Source: JAAEQG01 sp023133475 (GTDB lineage: Bacteria; Planctomycetota; Phycisphaerae; UBA1845). From it: a stretch of 9,929 nucleotides of DNA. A program made the translations under genes and the position numbers. The notes under the pieces were generated by a model, which was not told the DNA's origin, ran no database searches, and worked only from the letters and a program-made list of their open reading frames with translations. The stretch's first letter is position 1. Every line of letters begins with the position of its first letter. Positions 1-6,320 of this stretch are shown piece after piece. Location of the stretch: NCBI GenBank assembly GCA_030631415.1, contig DAOVLE010000202.1:1-9929 (forward strand). The letters are read 5' to 3'.

Positions 1-2
1 CT

Positions 3-174
3 TGTTGCCTCGTTGCCTCGTTGCCTCGTTGCCTCGTTGCCTTGTTGCCTTGTTGCCTTGTTGCCTCGTTGCCTTGTTGCCTTGTTGCCTCGTTGCCTCG
101 TTGCCTTGTTGCCTTGTTGCCTCGTTGCCTCGTTGCCTTGTTGCCTCTTGCCTCTTGCCTCTTGCCTCTTGCCT
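3..174. repeat. 8-bp minisatellite YGTTGCCT with 7-bp tail variant
   Basis: Eighteen consecutive copies of the 8-mer YGTTGCCT, with the first base alternating irregularly between C and T, run from 3 to 146. Four copies of a shortened 7-mer CTTGCCT follow at 147-174. The array probably continues leftwards beyond the window. Because 8 is not a multiple of 3, the array reads through all frames and gives low-complexity peptides rich in Leu, Cys, Arg, Val and Ala. These are not genes. The array ends about 45 bases before the start of the large vWA gene, so it may border that gene's promoter. Three copies in reverse orientation occur at 9620-9647, on the other side of the cluster. Confidence 0.97.
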
Positions 175-203
175 TTACACCACTGGTTCGCTGAATGTAT
201 ACG
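174..203 (+). promoter_or_regulatory. Candidate sigma70-type promoter for the large vWA gene
   Basis: TTTACA (174-179, five of six matches to the -35 consensus) is followed after 18 bases by TATACG (198-203, four of six matches to the -10). This sits 17 bases before the GTG start at 221. The -35 box overlaps the last base of the minisatellite, so copy-number change in the repeat would alter the sequence just upstream of this promoter. This is pattern matching only; the -10 box is weak. Confidence 0.35.
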
Positions 204-220
204 ATTGTTAGGTATCAACC

Positions 221-3200
221 GTGATCGGACTTGCTTTGCCATTCTCGTTTGAAGAGCCGCAATGGCTTTGGCTGGTGCTGCTGGTTCCGGTGCTGGTGCT
301 GGTGTCGCTACGAAGCCTGGCGGGTTTGGACCCGGTGCGGCGGGTGCTGGCGGTCACGGTCCGCAGCCTGGTGATCATCGCAATTGCCGTGACGCTGGCC
401 CGCATTGTCAAGGTCATTCAGAACGACGATATAACCGTGCTGTTTCTGATGGACCGCTCCAACAGCGTGGACAAGAAGCAGGCAGAGGTCGAGCAGTACA
501 TATACGACGTGAGCAAAAAAGCCAAACCCGACGATCGTGTGGGGCTGATCGATTTCGCCGGCGGAGCCTATCTCGAACAGCTTCCCATGCGCGGCGGCTA
601 TAGCGACCAGTTGCTGGGTCGGCTGCCGAGTATGCCCAATCCGGACCGGACGGACATTGCATCGGCGATCCGGTTGGCTATGGCGATGTTCCCAGCCGAC
701 ACCGCCAAGCGGATCGTGTTGGCTTCTGACGGCAACGACAACATGGGTGACGTGCTGACCGAAGCCCAACGGGCACGAGCGGATGGGGTGGTGATCGATG
801 TGGTCCCGCTGTGGTACACCTATGAAAACGAGATATACTTCGACCGCCTGATGGCACCGACCTACGCCGAAAAGGGTGAGCAGGTGCCCATCCGCATGTT
901 GATCCATTCGAGCAGGCGGGCTCGCGGGCGCATCTACCTCGAGCATAACGGCAGGGAAGTGCCCCTGCCCGAGGATTATGCCCGCGTCGAGTTACAGCCG
1001 GGCAACAACCCCTTCATCCTCAAGCTGCCCATCAACACCACCGGCCCACAACGCTTCAGCGCCGAGTTCTATCCCGATGCCGAATACATGGACGAGATGA
1101 CCGCCAACAACCGTGCCACCGCCTTCTCCATTGTGCCGGGAAAGCGCAAAGCCCTGATTCTCTCCATGGAGCCCAAGCACGACGAGCCGTTGCTGGAGGC
1201 GTTGCATAAGGAAAACGTGCTGGCGGAAATCCGAGACGTCACCGAAAGCGAGATCGACCTTTTGGAGATGATGAGCTACTCAGCCATCATTCTGGCCAAC
1301 GTGCCGGCCAGCATGTTCACCGATGCGGACCAGCAGATGCTAGCCACCTATGTCAAGGACCTGGGCGGCGGGTTGATTATGACCGGTGGCGAGGAGGGCT
1401 TCGGCGCCGGCGGGTGGATCGGCACCCCGGTCGAGGAAGTGTTGCCGGTCACCTGTGAGATCAAGCACAAGAAGGTCATCCCGCGTGGGGCGTTGGTGCT
1501 GATCATGCACAGTTGCGAAATCCCGCGTGGCAATGTGATGGGCAAGCTGGTGGCTAAGAAGTCCGTCGATACGATCAGTTCGAGAGACTACATCGGCGTG
1601 TTGGCCTATTCCTGGAGCCCGATGGGGGTGAACTGGGAGGTCCCGCTCCAGTTGGCCTTTAACAAGAACCGGATCAAGAGCCGTATCGACACGATGCAAA
1701 TCGGGGACATGCCCGACTTCCAGAGCACGATGAACATGGCTTTGAAAGGCCTGCAAGCCACCGACGCCGCCCAGAAACACGTCATCATCATCAGCGACGG
1801 CGACCCCAGCCCCCCCACTAAGACCACCCTGGACGGATTCGTGAAGTCGAAGATCACCATCAGCACGATCGGGATCGGATACGGATCACACTGCATGGAT
1901 CAGTCGCTCCGCAGGATCGCCAAGGAGACCGGCGGGCGGTTCTACGCCTGCCGCAACCCGCGCACTCTGCCGCAGATATTCGTTAAGGAGTCTAAGGTTA
2001 TCCGCAAGCCGTTGATCATCGACGAGCCCTTTCCGCCGACGATCCGGTTTGCTTTCAGCGACCTTTTGACGGGGATTCACCCGGATGAGCACATCCCGGA
2101 CTTGGGCGGGCTGGTGTTGACCTCGCTTAAGCCGATGGCCCAGATGCCGCTGGTGCGGGCGAGCAAGGACGGTGACGACCCGGTATTGGCCCATTGGCAG
2201 TATAAGCTGGGCAAGGCGGTGGCGTTCACCAGCGGCAATTGGCCTCGGTGGGGTAGGCAGTGGACGCGGTGGCCTAAGTTCGCCAAGCTGTGGGCTCAGA
2301 TCGTTCGATGGAGTATGCGGCAGGAATCGCCCGCCAATTTCGAGACCTTCACCCGTATCGAGGGCAACCGCGGGCGGGTGGTGCTCGAGGCTTTGGACAA
2401 GAACGCCGATTATCTTAACTTCCTTCAGCTTCCCAGCGTGGTCATCAACCCGGATCAGACCACCACGTCGCTGGTGTTCTCGCAGACGGGGCCTGGGCGA
2501 TACGAAGCCACCTTCGACATCAGCCAGACCGGCCAATACATCGCTAATGTGGGCATTACGCAGCAGGGTCAGGCTCAGGGCTCGATTTACGCGGGGGTGT
2601 CGTTGCCGTTTTCGCCGGAGTACCGCGAGTTGTCCACCAATGAAGGGCTCTTGCGGCAGATTCAGGAGACCACCGGCGGGCGCTGGCTGACCATGGACGC
2701 CGAGAGCGACGAGGTGTTCAGCCGCGACCTCCCGCCGACGGTGTCCAAGCGTTCGCTGTGGGACTGGGCGGTGGCGTGGTTGCTGTTGCCGCTGTTTCTG
2801 TTGGACGTGGCTGCCCGGCGGCTGGCGAGTTGGTTGGCGTTTTCGATTTGTGTGGAAGTGGTGTTGTTGGCTTTTCTGCTGTTTGGGCTGGAGATTGTGT
2901 ATGATTCATGGTGGGGTGTGTTGGGCAGCATTCTGCTGGCGGAGATGGTGGGGTGGAGTATCCGGTTCCGTTCGATTGGCCCGCTATTTAACTTTATTAC
3001 CCATTCGGTGACGGCTTTGGGCCAGGTGGGTGAGCGGAGCCAGGTGTCTCTCGAACAGCTCAAGAGCACCCGCCAGCGAGTGCAGGACACACAGACGACC
3101 GCCGGCGGGAAGGACGTGCCGGGTGAGCGAATTGCCCCGGCGGCTGAACCTGCCCATAGGCCAGATGCCAAAGCCCGGTTTGATGTCGGCGACAAGGCGG

Positions 3201-3397
3201 CTGCCGCACCGGCTAGCGATCTTCAGGATCAGTTAGGCGGCGCCAAAACCGAGCCGGGCTTCCAAGAGAAACGGCGTCGCCCAGCCAAAGCTGGTGGAAA
3301 AGGCGATCAGGCAGACCAAGAGGAAACCACCTCACGCCTGCTACGAGCCAAACGCCGCGCCCAGGAACAGCAGGAAGATGGGAAGAATGGAAAATGA
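221..3397 (+). CDS. Large membrane protein with two vWA-like domains and a glutamine-amidotransferase-like insert
   Basis: A 1058-residue protein starting with GTG; an AGG (210-212) lies 8 bases upstream. Hydrophobic segments at about 15-33 and 44-62 form an N-terminal membrane anchor of BatA-like type. The first vWA domain (about 70-200) has a complete MIDAS set: D78-x-S80-x-S82, T144 and D170-G. Residues about 308-410 resemble the class I glutamine-amidotransferase-like fold, with a glycine-rich stretch at 382-398, but I see no obvious catalytic triad. A second vWA-like domain (about 420-595) has MHSCE (429-433) where DxSxS is expected, although T503 and D526-G remain, so its metal site looks degenerate. 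Two or three membrane segments follow at about 847-862, 871-892 and 897-915. A charged, low-complexity, probably cytoplasmic tail runs from about 930. The final codons lie in a GGAAAATG-type repeat, so the C-terminus may be secondarily altered. The neighbouring moxR, DUF58 and BatA-like genes suggest it is the large membrane subunit of a MoxR-vWA system. The biochemical role is unknown. Confidence 0.92.
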   Translation: MIGLALPFSFEEPQWLWLVLLVPVLVLVSLRSLAGLDPVRRVLAVTVRSLVIIAIAVTLARIVKVIQNDDITVLFLMDRSNSVDKKQAEVEQYIYDVSKKAKPDDRVGLIDFAGGAYLEQLPMRGGYSDQLLGRLPSMPNPDRTDIASAIRLAMAMFPADTAKRIVLASDGNDNMGDVLTEAQRARADGVVIDVVPLWYTYENEIYFDRLMAPTYAEKGEQVPIRMLIHSSRRARGRIYLEHNGREVPLPEDYARVELQPGNNPFILKLPINTTGPQRFSAEFYPDAEYMDEMTANNRATAFSIVPGKRKALILSMEPKHDEPLLEALHKENVLAEIRDVTESEIDLLEMMSYSAIILANVPASMFTDADQQMLATYVKDLGGGLIMTGGEEGFGAGGWIGTPVEEVLPVTCEIKHKKVIPRGALVLIMHSCEIPRGNVMGKLVAKKSVDTISSRDYIGVLAYSWSPMGVNWEVPLQLAFNKNRIKSRIDTMQIGDMPDFQSTMNMALKGLQATDAAQKHVIIISDGDPSPPTKTTLDGFVKSKITISTIGIGYGSHCMDQSLRRIAKETGGRFYACRNPRTLPQIFVKESKVIRKPLIIDEPFPPTIRFAFSDLLTGIHPDEHIPDLGGLVLTSLKPMAQMPLVRASKDGDDPVLAHWQYKLGKAVAFTSGNWPRWGRQWTRWPKFAKLWAQIVRWSMRQESPANFETFTRIEGNRGRVVLEALDKNADYLNFLQLPSVVINPDQTTTSLVFSQTGPGRYEATFDISQTGQYIANVGITQQGQAQGSIYAGVSLPFSPEYRELSTNEGLLRQIQETTGGRWLTMDAESDEVFSRDLPPTVSKRSLWDWAVAWLLLPLFLLDVAARRLASWLAFSICVEVVLLAFLLFGLEIVYDSWWGVLGSILLAEMVGWSIRFRSIGPLFNFITHSVTALGQVGERSQVSLEQLKSTRQRVQDTQTTAGGKDVPGERIAPAAEPAHRPDAKARFDVGDKAAAAPASDLQDQLGGAKTEPGFQEKRRRPAKAGGKGDQADQEETTSRLLRAKRRAQEQQEDGKNGK

Positions 3398-3426
3398 AAA
3401 ATGGAAAATGGAAAATGAAGGATGGG
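3381..3426. repeat. GGAAAATG-type short tandem repeat overlapping a stop codon
   Basis: An imperfect tandem array of GGAAAATG / GAAAAATG units starts inside the last codons of the large vWA gene and continues into the intergenic region. It encodes the C-terminal GKNGK and supplies the TGA stop at 3395-3397. Unit gain or loss would move the stop codon by a few residues. No function is evident beyond that. Confidence 0.8.
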
Positions 3427-3448
3427 CGAAGCAGCGTCAGACGGGTGG

Positions 3449-3468
3449 CCCATCGCTTTAGCGGTGGG
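3449..3468. repeat. Small hairpin between the vWA gene and moxR
   Basis: CCCATCGCT (3449-3457) and AGCGGTGGG (3460-3468) pair over nine positions with one wobble and a two-base loop. There is no T-tract after it, so it is not a clear intrinsic terminator. With the larger palindrome that follows, it makes up most of the roughly 210-base gap before moxR. Confidence 0.5.
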
Positions 3469-3497
3469 GGACGCGAATGCCCATAGAGCTATCAGAT

Positions 3498-3588
3498 GTA
3501 GGGTGGGTGGAACCTCGCGGAGCGAGGTGGAACCCACCAACCGGCGCGGTGGGTTGCGCTTCGCTCCGCGAAGCTCCACCCCCCCTAC
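3498..3588. repeat. 91-bp imperfect palindromic element upstream of moxR
   Basis: The element begins GTAGGG (3498) and ends CCCTAC (3588). Its halves are imperfect reverse complements over about 40 bases each, meeting near 3541-3545. Each half also holds its own small palindrome around a CGCGGAGCG / CGCTCCGCG core, so RNA or single-stranded DNA could fold as one long stem or as two hairpins. It ends 21 bases before the moxR start and just before the ribosome binding site, so a transcript from upstream would carry a very stable structure into the moxR leader. It looks like a dispersed REP/MITE-type element; that needs other genome copies to confirm. Confidence 0.85.
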
Positions 3589-3609
3589 AGTGCTATTAAG
3601 GAGTCTCTT

Positions 3610-4629
3610 ATGGCTAGCAAGATTGATCCGACGGTTGAAAAAGCGACCCAGGAGTTTCGGGTCAAGTTCCAACAACTGCGCGACGAGATCGGCAAAGCCA
3701 TCGTCGGGCATCAGGAGATCGTTGACGGGGTGCTCACTTGCCTGTTCGTCAGCGGGCACGCACTATTGGAAGGTGTGCCCGGGCTGGGCAAGACGTACCT
3801 GATCAGCACGCTGTCCAAGGCGGTCAGCCTGGACTACTCACGCATCCAATTCACGCCCGACCTGATGCCGGCAGACATCATCGGCACCAATATCCTCAGC
3901 GAAGACCAAGCCAGCGGAAAACGGGAGTTCAGCTTTAGGCCCGGGCCGCTGTTCGCCCAGATCATCCTGGCTGACGAGATCAACCGGGCCACGCCCAAGA
4001 CTCAGTCCGCCATGCTCGAAGCCATGCAGGAGCACTCGGTGACCGTGGGCAATCATCACTACAAGATGAAAGAGCCGTTCTTCGTGCTGGCTACCCAGAA
4101 CCCCATCGAGCAGGAAGGGACATATCCACTGCCAGAGGCTCAACTCGACCGATTCTTCTACAAGCTGGTGGTGGAATACTCGAACCGGGACGAGCTGAAG
4201 GTGATCCTCGACCGCACCACCACCGGGTATAAGCCGGAGATCAAGCCGGTGATGACCGGCGAACAGATCATCGGGGCTCAGCGGCTGGTGCGTCGGATTG
4301 TTGTGGCACCGCACGTGCAGGATTACATCATCCGGCTGACGTTGGCCACGCACCCGGACGGTCCTTTCGCGGTGGAGACGACCAACCGCTACATCCGCTG
4401 GGGCGGCAGCCCACGGGCGGCTCAGTCGATTACGCTCGGTGCGAAGGTGCAGGCCATGCTCGACGGGCGCTACAACGTGAGTTTCTCCGATGCCCAGAAG
4501 GTGTACCTGCCGTCTTTGCGCCACCGCGTGCTGCTGAACTTCGAGGGCGAAGCCGAGGGCATCAGCACCGACGATGTGCTGCGCGAGATAATCGAGAAGA
4601 CCCCCACGATGGCGGAGGCAGTGGCGTGA
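3610..4629 (+). CDS. moxR: MoxR-family AAA+ ATPase
   Basis: A 339-residue protein, the usual length for MoxR ATPases. Walker A is GVPGLGKT (55-62), Walker B is IILADEIN (118-125), sensor 1 is ATQNP (161-165), and the arginine-containing LDRF follows at 179-182. Sensor 2 in the lid domain is GGSPRA (265-270). The C-terminal helical part is complete. The ATG start is supported by AAGGAG at 3598-3603, six bases upstream. MoxR ATPases form cytoplasmic hexamers and are known or proposed to act as chaperones that activate or insert metal into vWA-domain partners. The likely partners here are the vWA proteins on both sides and the DUF58 protein. In most clusters of this type a DUF58 gene follows directly; here it lies about 2 kb downstream, beyond an accessory island. 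The short leader after the palindrome at 3498-3588 may influence its expression. Confidence 0.97.
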   Translation: MASKIDPTVEKATQEFRVKFQQLRDEIGKAIVGHQEIVDGVLTCLFVSGHALLEGVPGLGKTYLISTLSKAVSLDYSRIQFTPDLMPADIIGTNILSEDQASGKREFSFRPGPLFAQIILADEINRATPKTQSAMLEAMQEHSVTVGNHHYKMKEPFFVLATQNPIEQEGTYPLPEAQLDRFFYKLVVEYSNRDELKVILDRTTTGYKPEIKPVMTGEQIIGAQRLVRRIVVAPHVQDYIIRLTLATHPDGPFAVETTNRYIRWGGSPRAAQSITLGAKVQAMLDGRYNVSFSDAQKVYLPSLRHRVLLNFEGEAEGISTDDVLREIIEKTPTMAEAVA

Positions 4630-4641
4630 CAATTGCAGTCT

Positions 4642-4721
4642 GTAGGTCGGGTCCGCAGACCCGACGTTCGGGATTCCCAACGGCACCGCCGAGGAACGTC
4701 GGGTCTGCGGACCAGACCTAC
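4642..4721. repeat. Inverted pair of 27-base hairpin units after moxR
   Basis: Two 27-base arms, 4642-4668 and 4695-4721, are reverse complements with one mismatch and are separated by 26 bases. Each arm is also a small hairpin by itself: GTCGGGTC, a four-base loop, then GACCCGAC or a close variant. It starts 13 bases after the moxR stop and could weaken or end transcription, though there is no T-tract. The same unit recurs singly at 5537-5563 and 6521-6547. It also marks the left border of the accessory island and lies just past the point where the minus-strand PIN remnant breaks off. Confidence 0.92.
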
Positions 4722-4758
4722 GGGGGCTTCGAGTTATAATAGGAGATGATTGGTGACA

Positions 4759-4800
4759 TTAGCTGGCGTAGAGCAGAACGTTCGTGTCAAACGCAACCAT
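4759..4800 (-). pseudogene. Truncated PIN-domain toxin start (copy 1)
   Basis: On the minus strand, ATG at 4800 opens a 13-codon frame encoding MVAFDTNVLLYAS and then a stop. This is the N-terminal beta strand of a PIN-domain (VapC-like) ribonuclease with its first catalytic aspartate (FDTN); the other ~120 residues and remaining acidic residues are missing. An in-frame ATG three codons earlier is possible. The start overlaps the end of the antitoxin frame (4787-5023) by 14 bases, as in normal coupled antitoxin-toxin pairs. Downstream on this strand the sequence runs into the inverted hairpin pair at 4642-4721, which may mark the deletion edge. It cannot encode an active toxin. Confidence 0.8.
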
Positions 4801-5023
4801 CTCGCTCATGTAGCTCATCGCGTGTGGGAAGTGGCCCGCCGTAAGAAAATGTGCTCTTCTCCAATCGCTCCATTAGCCGCTGCAATGCCGCCTCGCGGTC
4901 CACGTCCGGTCCCGCATCGATGGGCTCGATGGTCAGCCGAACGCGCTGCTGCTCTGGAAGCTCCAGCACATCAACCGGCCGGAGAACGCCGTTTGAATAG
5001 ATTGCTTCGATTACGTTGGCCAT
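4787..5023 (-). CDS. Antitoxin of AF2212/DUF104-like family (copy 1)
   Basis: A 78-residue protein. The N-terminal part (VIEAIYSNGVLRPVDVLELP and on through a QRVRLTIE stretch) fits the AF2212-like / DUF104 antitoxin family, a small beta-rich DNA-binding fold usually paired with PIN-domain ribonucleases. The C-terminal segment (about 58-74: STFSYGGPLPTRDELHE) is nearly identical to that of the second copy at 5119-5346, whereas the middle (about 33-57) has diverged. This suggests the ends are constrained and the middle is not. The start ATG lies only 8 bases after a TATAAT box, so the transcript may be leaderless. Its toxin partner is reduced to 13 codons. It is an orphan antitoxin with an intact reading frame. 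Confidence 0.85.
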   Translation of the reverse strand: MANVIEAIYSNGVLRPVDVLELPEQQRVRLTIEPIDAGPDVDREAALQRLMERLEKSTFSYGGPLPTRDELHERDGCV

Positions 5024-5024
5024 C

Positions 5025-5132
5025 TCAATCTATTATAGCGGATAAGCGGGCAGAGCATAATGCAATCGCCTGGCGTCTTCGGTCCGAGTTGTCACACGCG
5101 TACACGAAGATGTTTGTGTCAAAAGCGTTCAT
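5025..5132 (-). pseudogene. Truncated PIN-domain toxin (copy 2), fused to promoter sequence
   Basis: A 35-codon frame on the minus strand starts MNAFDTNIFVYACDNSD, a clear PIN-domain N-terminus with the first catalytic aspartate and the usual following strand and turn. After about codon 24 the reading frame enters sequence homologous to the upstream region of antitoxin copy 2 (5070-5024 matches 5394-5347). The last 11 residues are therefore read-through of a promoter, not PIN sequence. The start overlaps the end of the antitoxin copy 2 frame by 14 bases, exactly as in copy 1. The rest of the PIN domain is absent, so ribonuclease activity is not expected. Confidence 0.82.
5032..5060 (-). promoter_or_regulatory. 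Promoter of antitoxin copy 1, spaced for a leaderless transcript
   Basis: Read on the minus strand, TTATGC (5060-5055) is separated by 17 bases from a perfect TATAAT (5037-5032). The antitoxin ATG follows after 8 bases, which puts the expected transcription start at or next to the start codon; there is no room for a ribosome binding site. The promoter lies within the 3' part of the truncated PIN frame 5025-5132. Confidence 0.65.
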
Positions 5133-5346
5133 GGAGTTCGTCGCGCGTCGGAAGCGGGCCGCCATAGCTGAACTTGCTCCGCGCGATGCGCTCCCGCAAC
5201 CGCTTGAACGCTTCCTCGCGAGCACGGCGTCTATCAGCCGCAATAACTTGAACGATCAGCCGCACACGTTGCTGTTCGGGCAACTCGAGCGCCTCGACCG
5301 GCTTCAAAACGCCGTTGGAATAGATGGCTTCGATTACTTTGGTCAT
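5119..5346 (-). CDS. Antitoxin of AF2212/DUF104-like family (copy 2)
   Basis: A 75-residue protein starting MTKVIEAIYSNGVLKPVEAL, the typical opening of AF2212-like / DUF104 antitoxins, and ending in the same SYGGPLPTRDELHER segment as copy 1. I chose the ATG at 5346 rather than the in-frame ATG at 5493. It aligns with the start of copy 1, and the upstream extension would be encoded by promoter sequence. The middle (about 35-56) is rich in arginine and glutamate and differs from copy 1. A truncated PIN toxin frame overlaps its 3' end by 14 bases. The gene opposes moxR in direction. Like copy 1 it is an intact antitoxin without a functional adjacent toxin. Confidence 0.86.
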   Translation of the reverse strand: MTKVIEAIYSNGVLKPVEALELPEQQRVRLIVQVIAADRRRAREEAFKRLRERIARSKFSYGGPLPTRDELHERF

Positions 5347-5354
5347 CCCAATCC

Positions 5355-5384
5355 ATTGTAGCAGGCTAAGCGGGCAGAGCACAA
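5355..5384 (-). promoter_or_regulatory. Promoter of antitoxin copy 2, spaced for a leaderless transcript
   Basis: On the minus strand, TTGTGC (5384-5379) and TACAAT (5360-5355, five of six matches to the -10 consensus) are separated by 18 bases. The ATG at 5346 follows 8 bases after the -10 box, the same spacing as in copy 1. The conserved spacing in two diverged copies supports this being the real promoter and start. Confidence 0.6.
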
Positions 5385-5469
5385 TGGAATCGCAGGAAAG
5401 GATCGAATCATGCGTTGCACCACAGAAATGCTGGTGGCCCATCCGAATCTTGTGTGCATCTGTAAACCG

Positions 5470-5533
5470 CTGCCGGTCAATAGGTTCGGACACTCTTATT
5501 AGGATGAACCCATGGTTTGGGGGGCGACGACAG
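5470..5533 (+). pseudogene. Displaced copy of the DUF58 gene 5' end (left direct repeat)
   Basis: This 64-base block matches 6553-6617 at about 59 of 65 aligned positions. It contains the same AGGATGAACCC leader and ATG (5512) and then seven and a third codons of the DUF58 gene. The frame reads MVWGATTG and stops at 5536-5538 inside the adjacent hairpin element, compared with MVLGPTTE in the functional gene. Four of the five substitutions fall in the coding part, as expected for a copy no longer under selection. It is best read as a leftover of the insertion or duplication that placed the DUF3800 cassette in front of the DUF58 gene. Confidence 0.88.
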
Positions 5534-5571
5534 GGTAACGTCGGGTCTGCGGACCCGACCTACGGAGGCTG
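5533..5571. repeat. 39-base hairpin element, left of the DUF3800 gene
   Basis: The core is GTCGGGTC (5540-5547), a four-base loop, then GACCCGAC (5552-5559). The whole 39-base unit is identical to 6517-6555 except for one base, in the same orientation. Its 27-base core is also the arm of the inverted pair at 4642-4721. It joins directly to the end of the DUF58 5' copy, suggesting it took part in the rearrangement. Confidence 0.92.
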
Positions 5572-5596
5572 AGGCAGCAACGTAAGGTACACCCCA

Positions 5597-6319
5597 ATGA
5601 TCATTTACTTCGATGAGTCTTACGACAATGATCGCAATTACATCTTGTACGGTGCGCTTTTTGTCCCGCCGTCCTCGACGTTGCACCAACAAGTCACACG
5701 GATACGCGCGGAGACAGGACTGGGTGGTGAAATCAAGTACAATCGATGCAAAAACAATGCCAAGTTAGCTGTTTTCCAGAAGATCGTGGACGCGTTCATG
5801 GATGACACAGCTTACTTTCGATGTGTTGTGGTGGATCAGCACGGGTTCAATTACTCAGGATTTGGCCGTGCTGACGAACCGCTCGCGCTGAAGCAAGCTC
5901 GTGCTTACAAGAAGTTTGCTGAGATGCTTTTGGCGAAGCACGTTTCCCGGATCGAGAACGCCGTTTTTCTTGCTGATGCCATGACACGCTGTTGGGGTGA
6001 CGAGTTCCTCGAAAAGATGCGCGAGTGCTTTAACCCGTCTGGTGGCAAGAAAACCTTCCGCCACTTGGCAGAGGTATCATCGGCTCTCGAACAATACCAG
6101 TGTTTGCAAGTCTGCGACTTGCTTCTTGGCTGCGTATTGAACAATCTGAAACCCGCACGAAAAGAACCGAAGAATCAGATTCGGCGTTATCTCTGTAAGT
6201 GTCTCGACGTGCCCAATCTCCTCCTGACAACATGGAAGGACATTCCATTGGCCATAGCGAAAAACCCGAGCACGAAGTTCAATGTTTGGTATTGGAGCGA
6301 AAAAAAGACGCCCAGGTAG
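5597..6319 (+). CDS. DUF3800 family protein (predicted RNase H-like fold)
   Basis: A 240-residue protein of DUF3800 type. The family hallmarks are visible: an N-terminal IYFDES (3-8), GEIKY (44-48) matching the usual E-[IL]-K motif, a central aspartate near 127 and QVCDLLLGCV (171-180) near the C-terminus. These acidic positions (about D6, E45, D127, D174) fit the RNase H-like active site predicted for the family. DUF3800 genes often occur in mobile elements and near defence or toxin-antitoxin genes; the substrate is unknown. The ATG at 5597 has TAAGGT eight bases upstream. Four sampled 60-base stretches average 50% G+C, against about 62% in two from the DUF58 gene, which suggests horizontal acquisition. 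It is enclosed by direct 39-base hairpin elements and outside those by a 65-base direct repeat. A possible terminator structure follows its stop. Confidence 0.88.
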   Translation: MIIYFDESYDNDRNYILYGALFVPPSSTLHQQVTRIRAETGLGGEIKYNRCKNNAKLAVFQKIVDAFMDDTAYFRCVVVDQHGFNYSGFGRADEPLALKQARAYKKFAEMLLAKHVSRIENAVFLADAMTRCWGDEFLEKMRECFNPSGGKKTFRHLAEVSSALEQYQCLQVCDLLLGCVLNNLKPARKEPKNQIRRYLCKCLDVPNLLLTTWKDIPLAIAKNPSTKFNVWYWSEKKTPR

Positions 6320-6320
6320 T

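Larger units (their letters stand above)
4759..5394 (-). repeat. Tandem duplication of [promoter - antitoxin - PIN 5' end] units
   Basis: Two diverged units of about 324 bp (5394 to 5071) and 312 bp (5070 to 4759) follow head to tail on the minus strand. Each contains a promoter, a complete antitoxin frame and only the first part of a PIN toxin frame, with the same 14-base antitoxin-toxin overlap. Homology upstream of the antitoxin starts at GCGATT in both units (5394 and 5070). The region 5395-5469 upstream of copy 2 has no match in the window and I see no gene in it. Confidence 0.8.

Noticed and set aside
1..180. CRISPR array
   Set aside because: The repeats are 8 bp and directly abutting with no spacers, and there are no cas genes in the window.
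2..252. Two plus-strand open frames of 69-79 codons across the left repeat
   Set aside because: They are translations of the 8-bp minisatellite, low in complexity and with no ribosome binding site.
308..946. Minus-strand open frame of 212 codons
   Set aside because: It is the antisense shadow of the vWA coding region and has His/Arg-rich composition typical of such shadows in GC-rich DNA.
1886..2536. Minus-strand open frame of 216 codons
   Set aside because: Antisense to the well-supported large vWA gene, with no family signature.
3838..4686. Minus-strand open frame of 282 codons opposite moxR
   Set aside because: Fully antisense to an intact MoxR ATPase, and it runs into the hairpin pair downstream.
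4735..4745. Plus-strand TATAAT followed by AGGAG
   Set aside because: There is no suitable -35 box, and the frame it would serve is antisense to the toxin-antitoxin units. It might be a leftover of the old moxR-DUF58 junction but cannot be shown.
4750..5361. Plus-strand open frame of 203 codons starting with TTG
   Set aside because: It is antisense to both antitoxin copies and both PIN remnants, whose minus-strand products are recognisable and have promoters; its own product resembles nothing known to me.
5347..5493. N-terminal extension of antitoxin copy 2 from the ATG at 5493
   Set aside because: The extension would be translated from the promoter region, and the start at 5346 aligns with copy 1.
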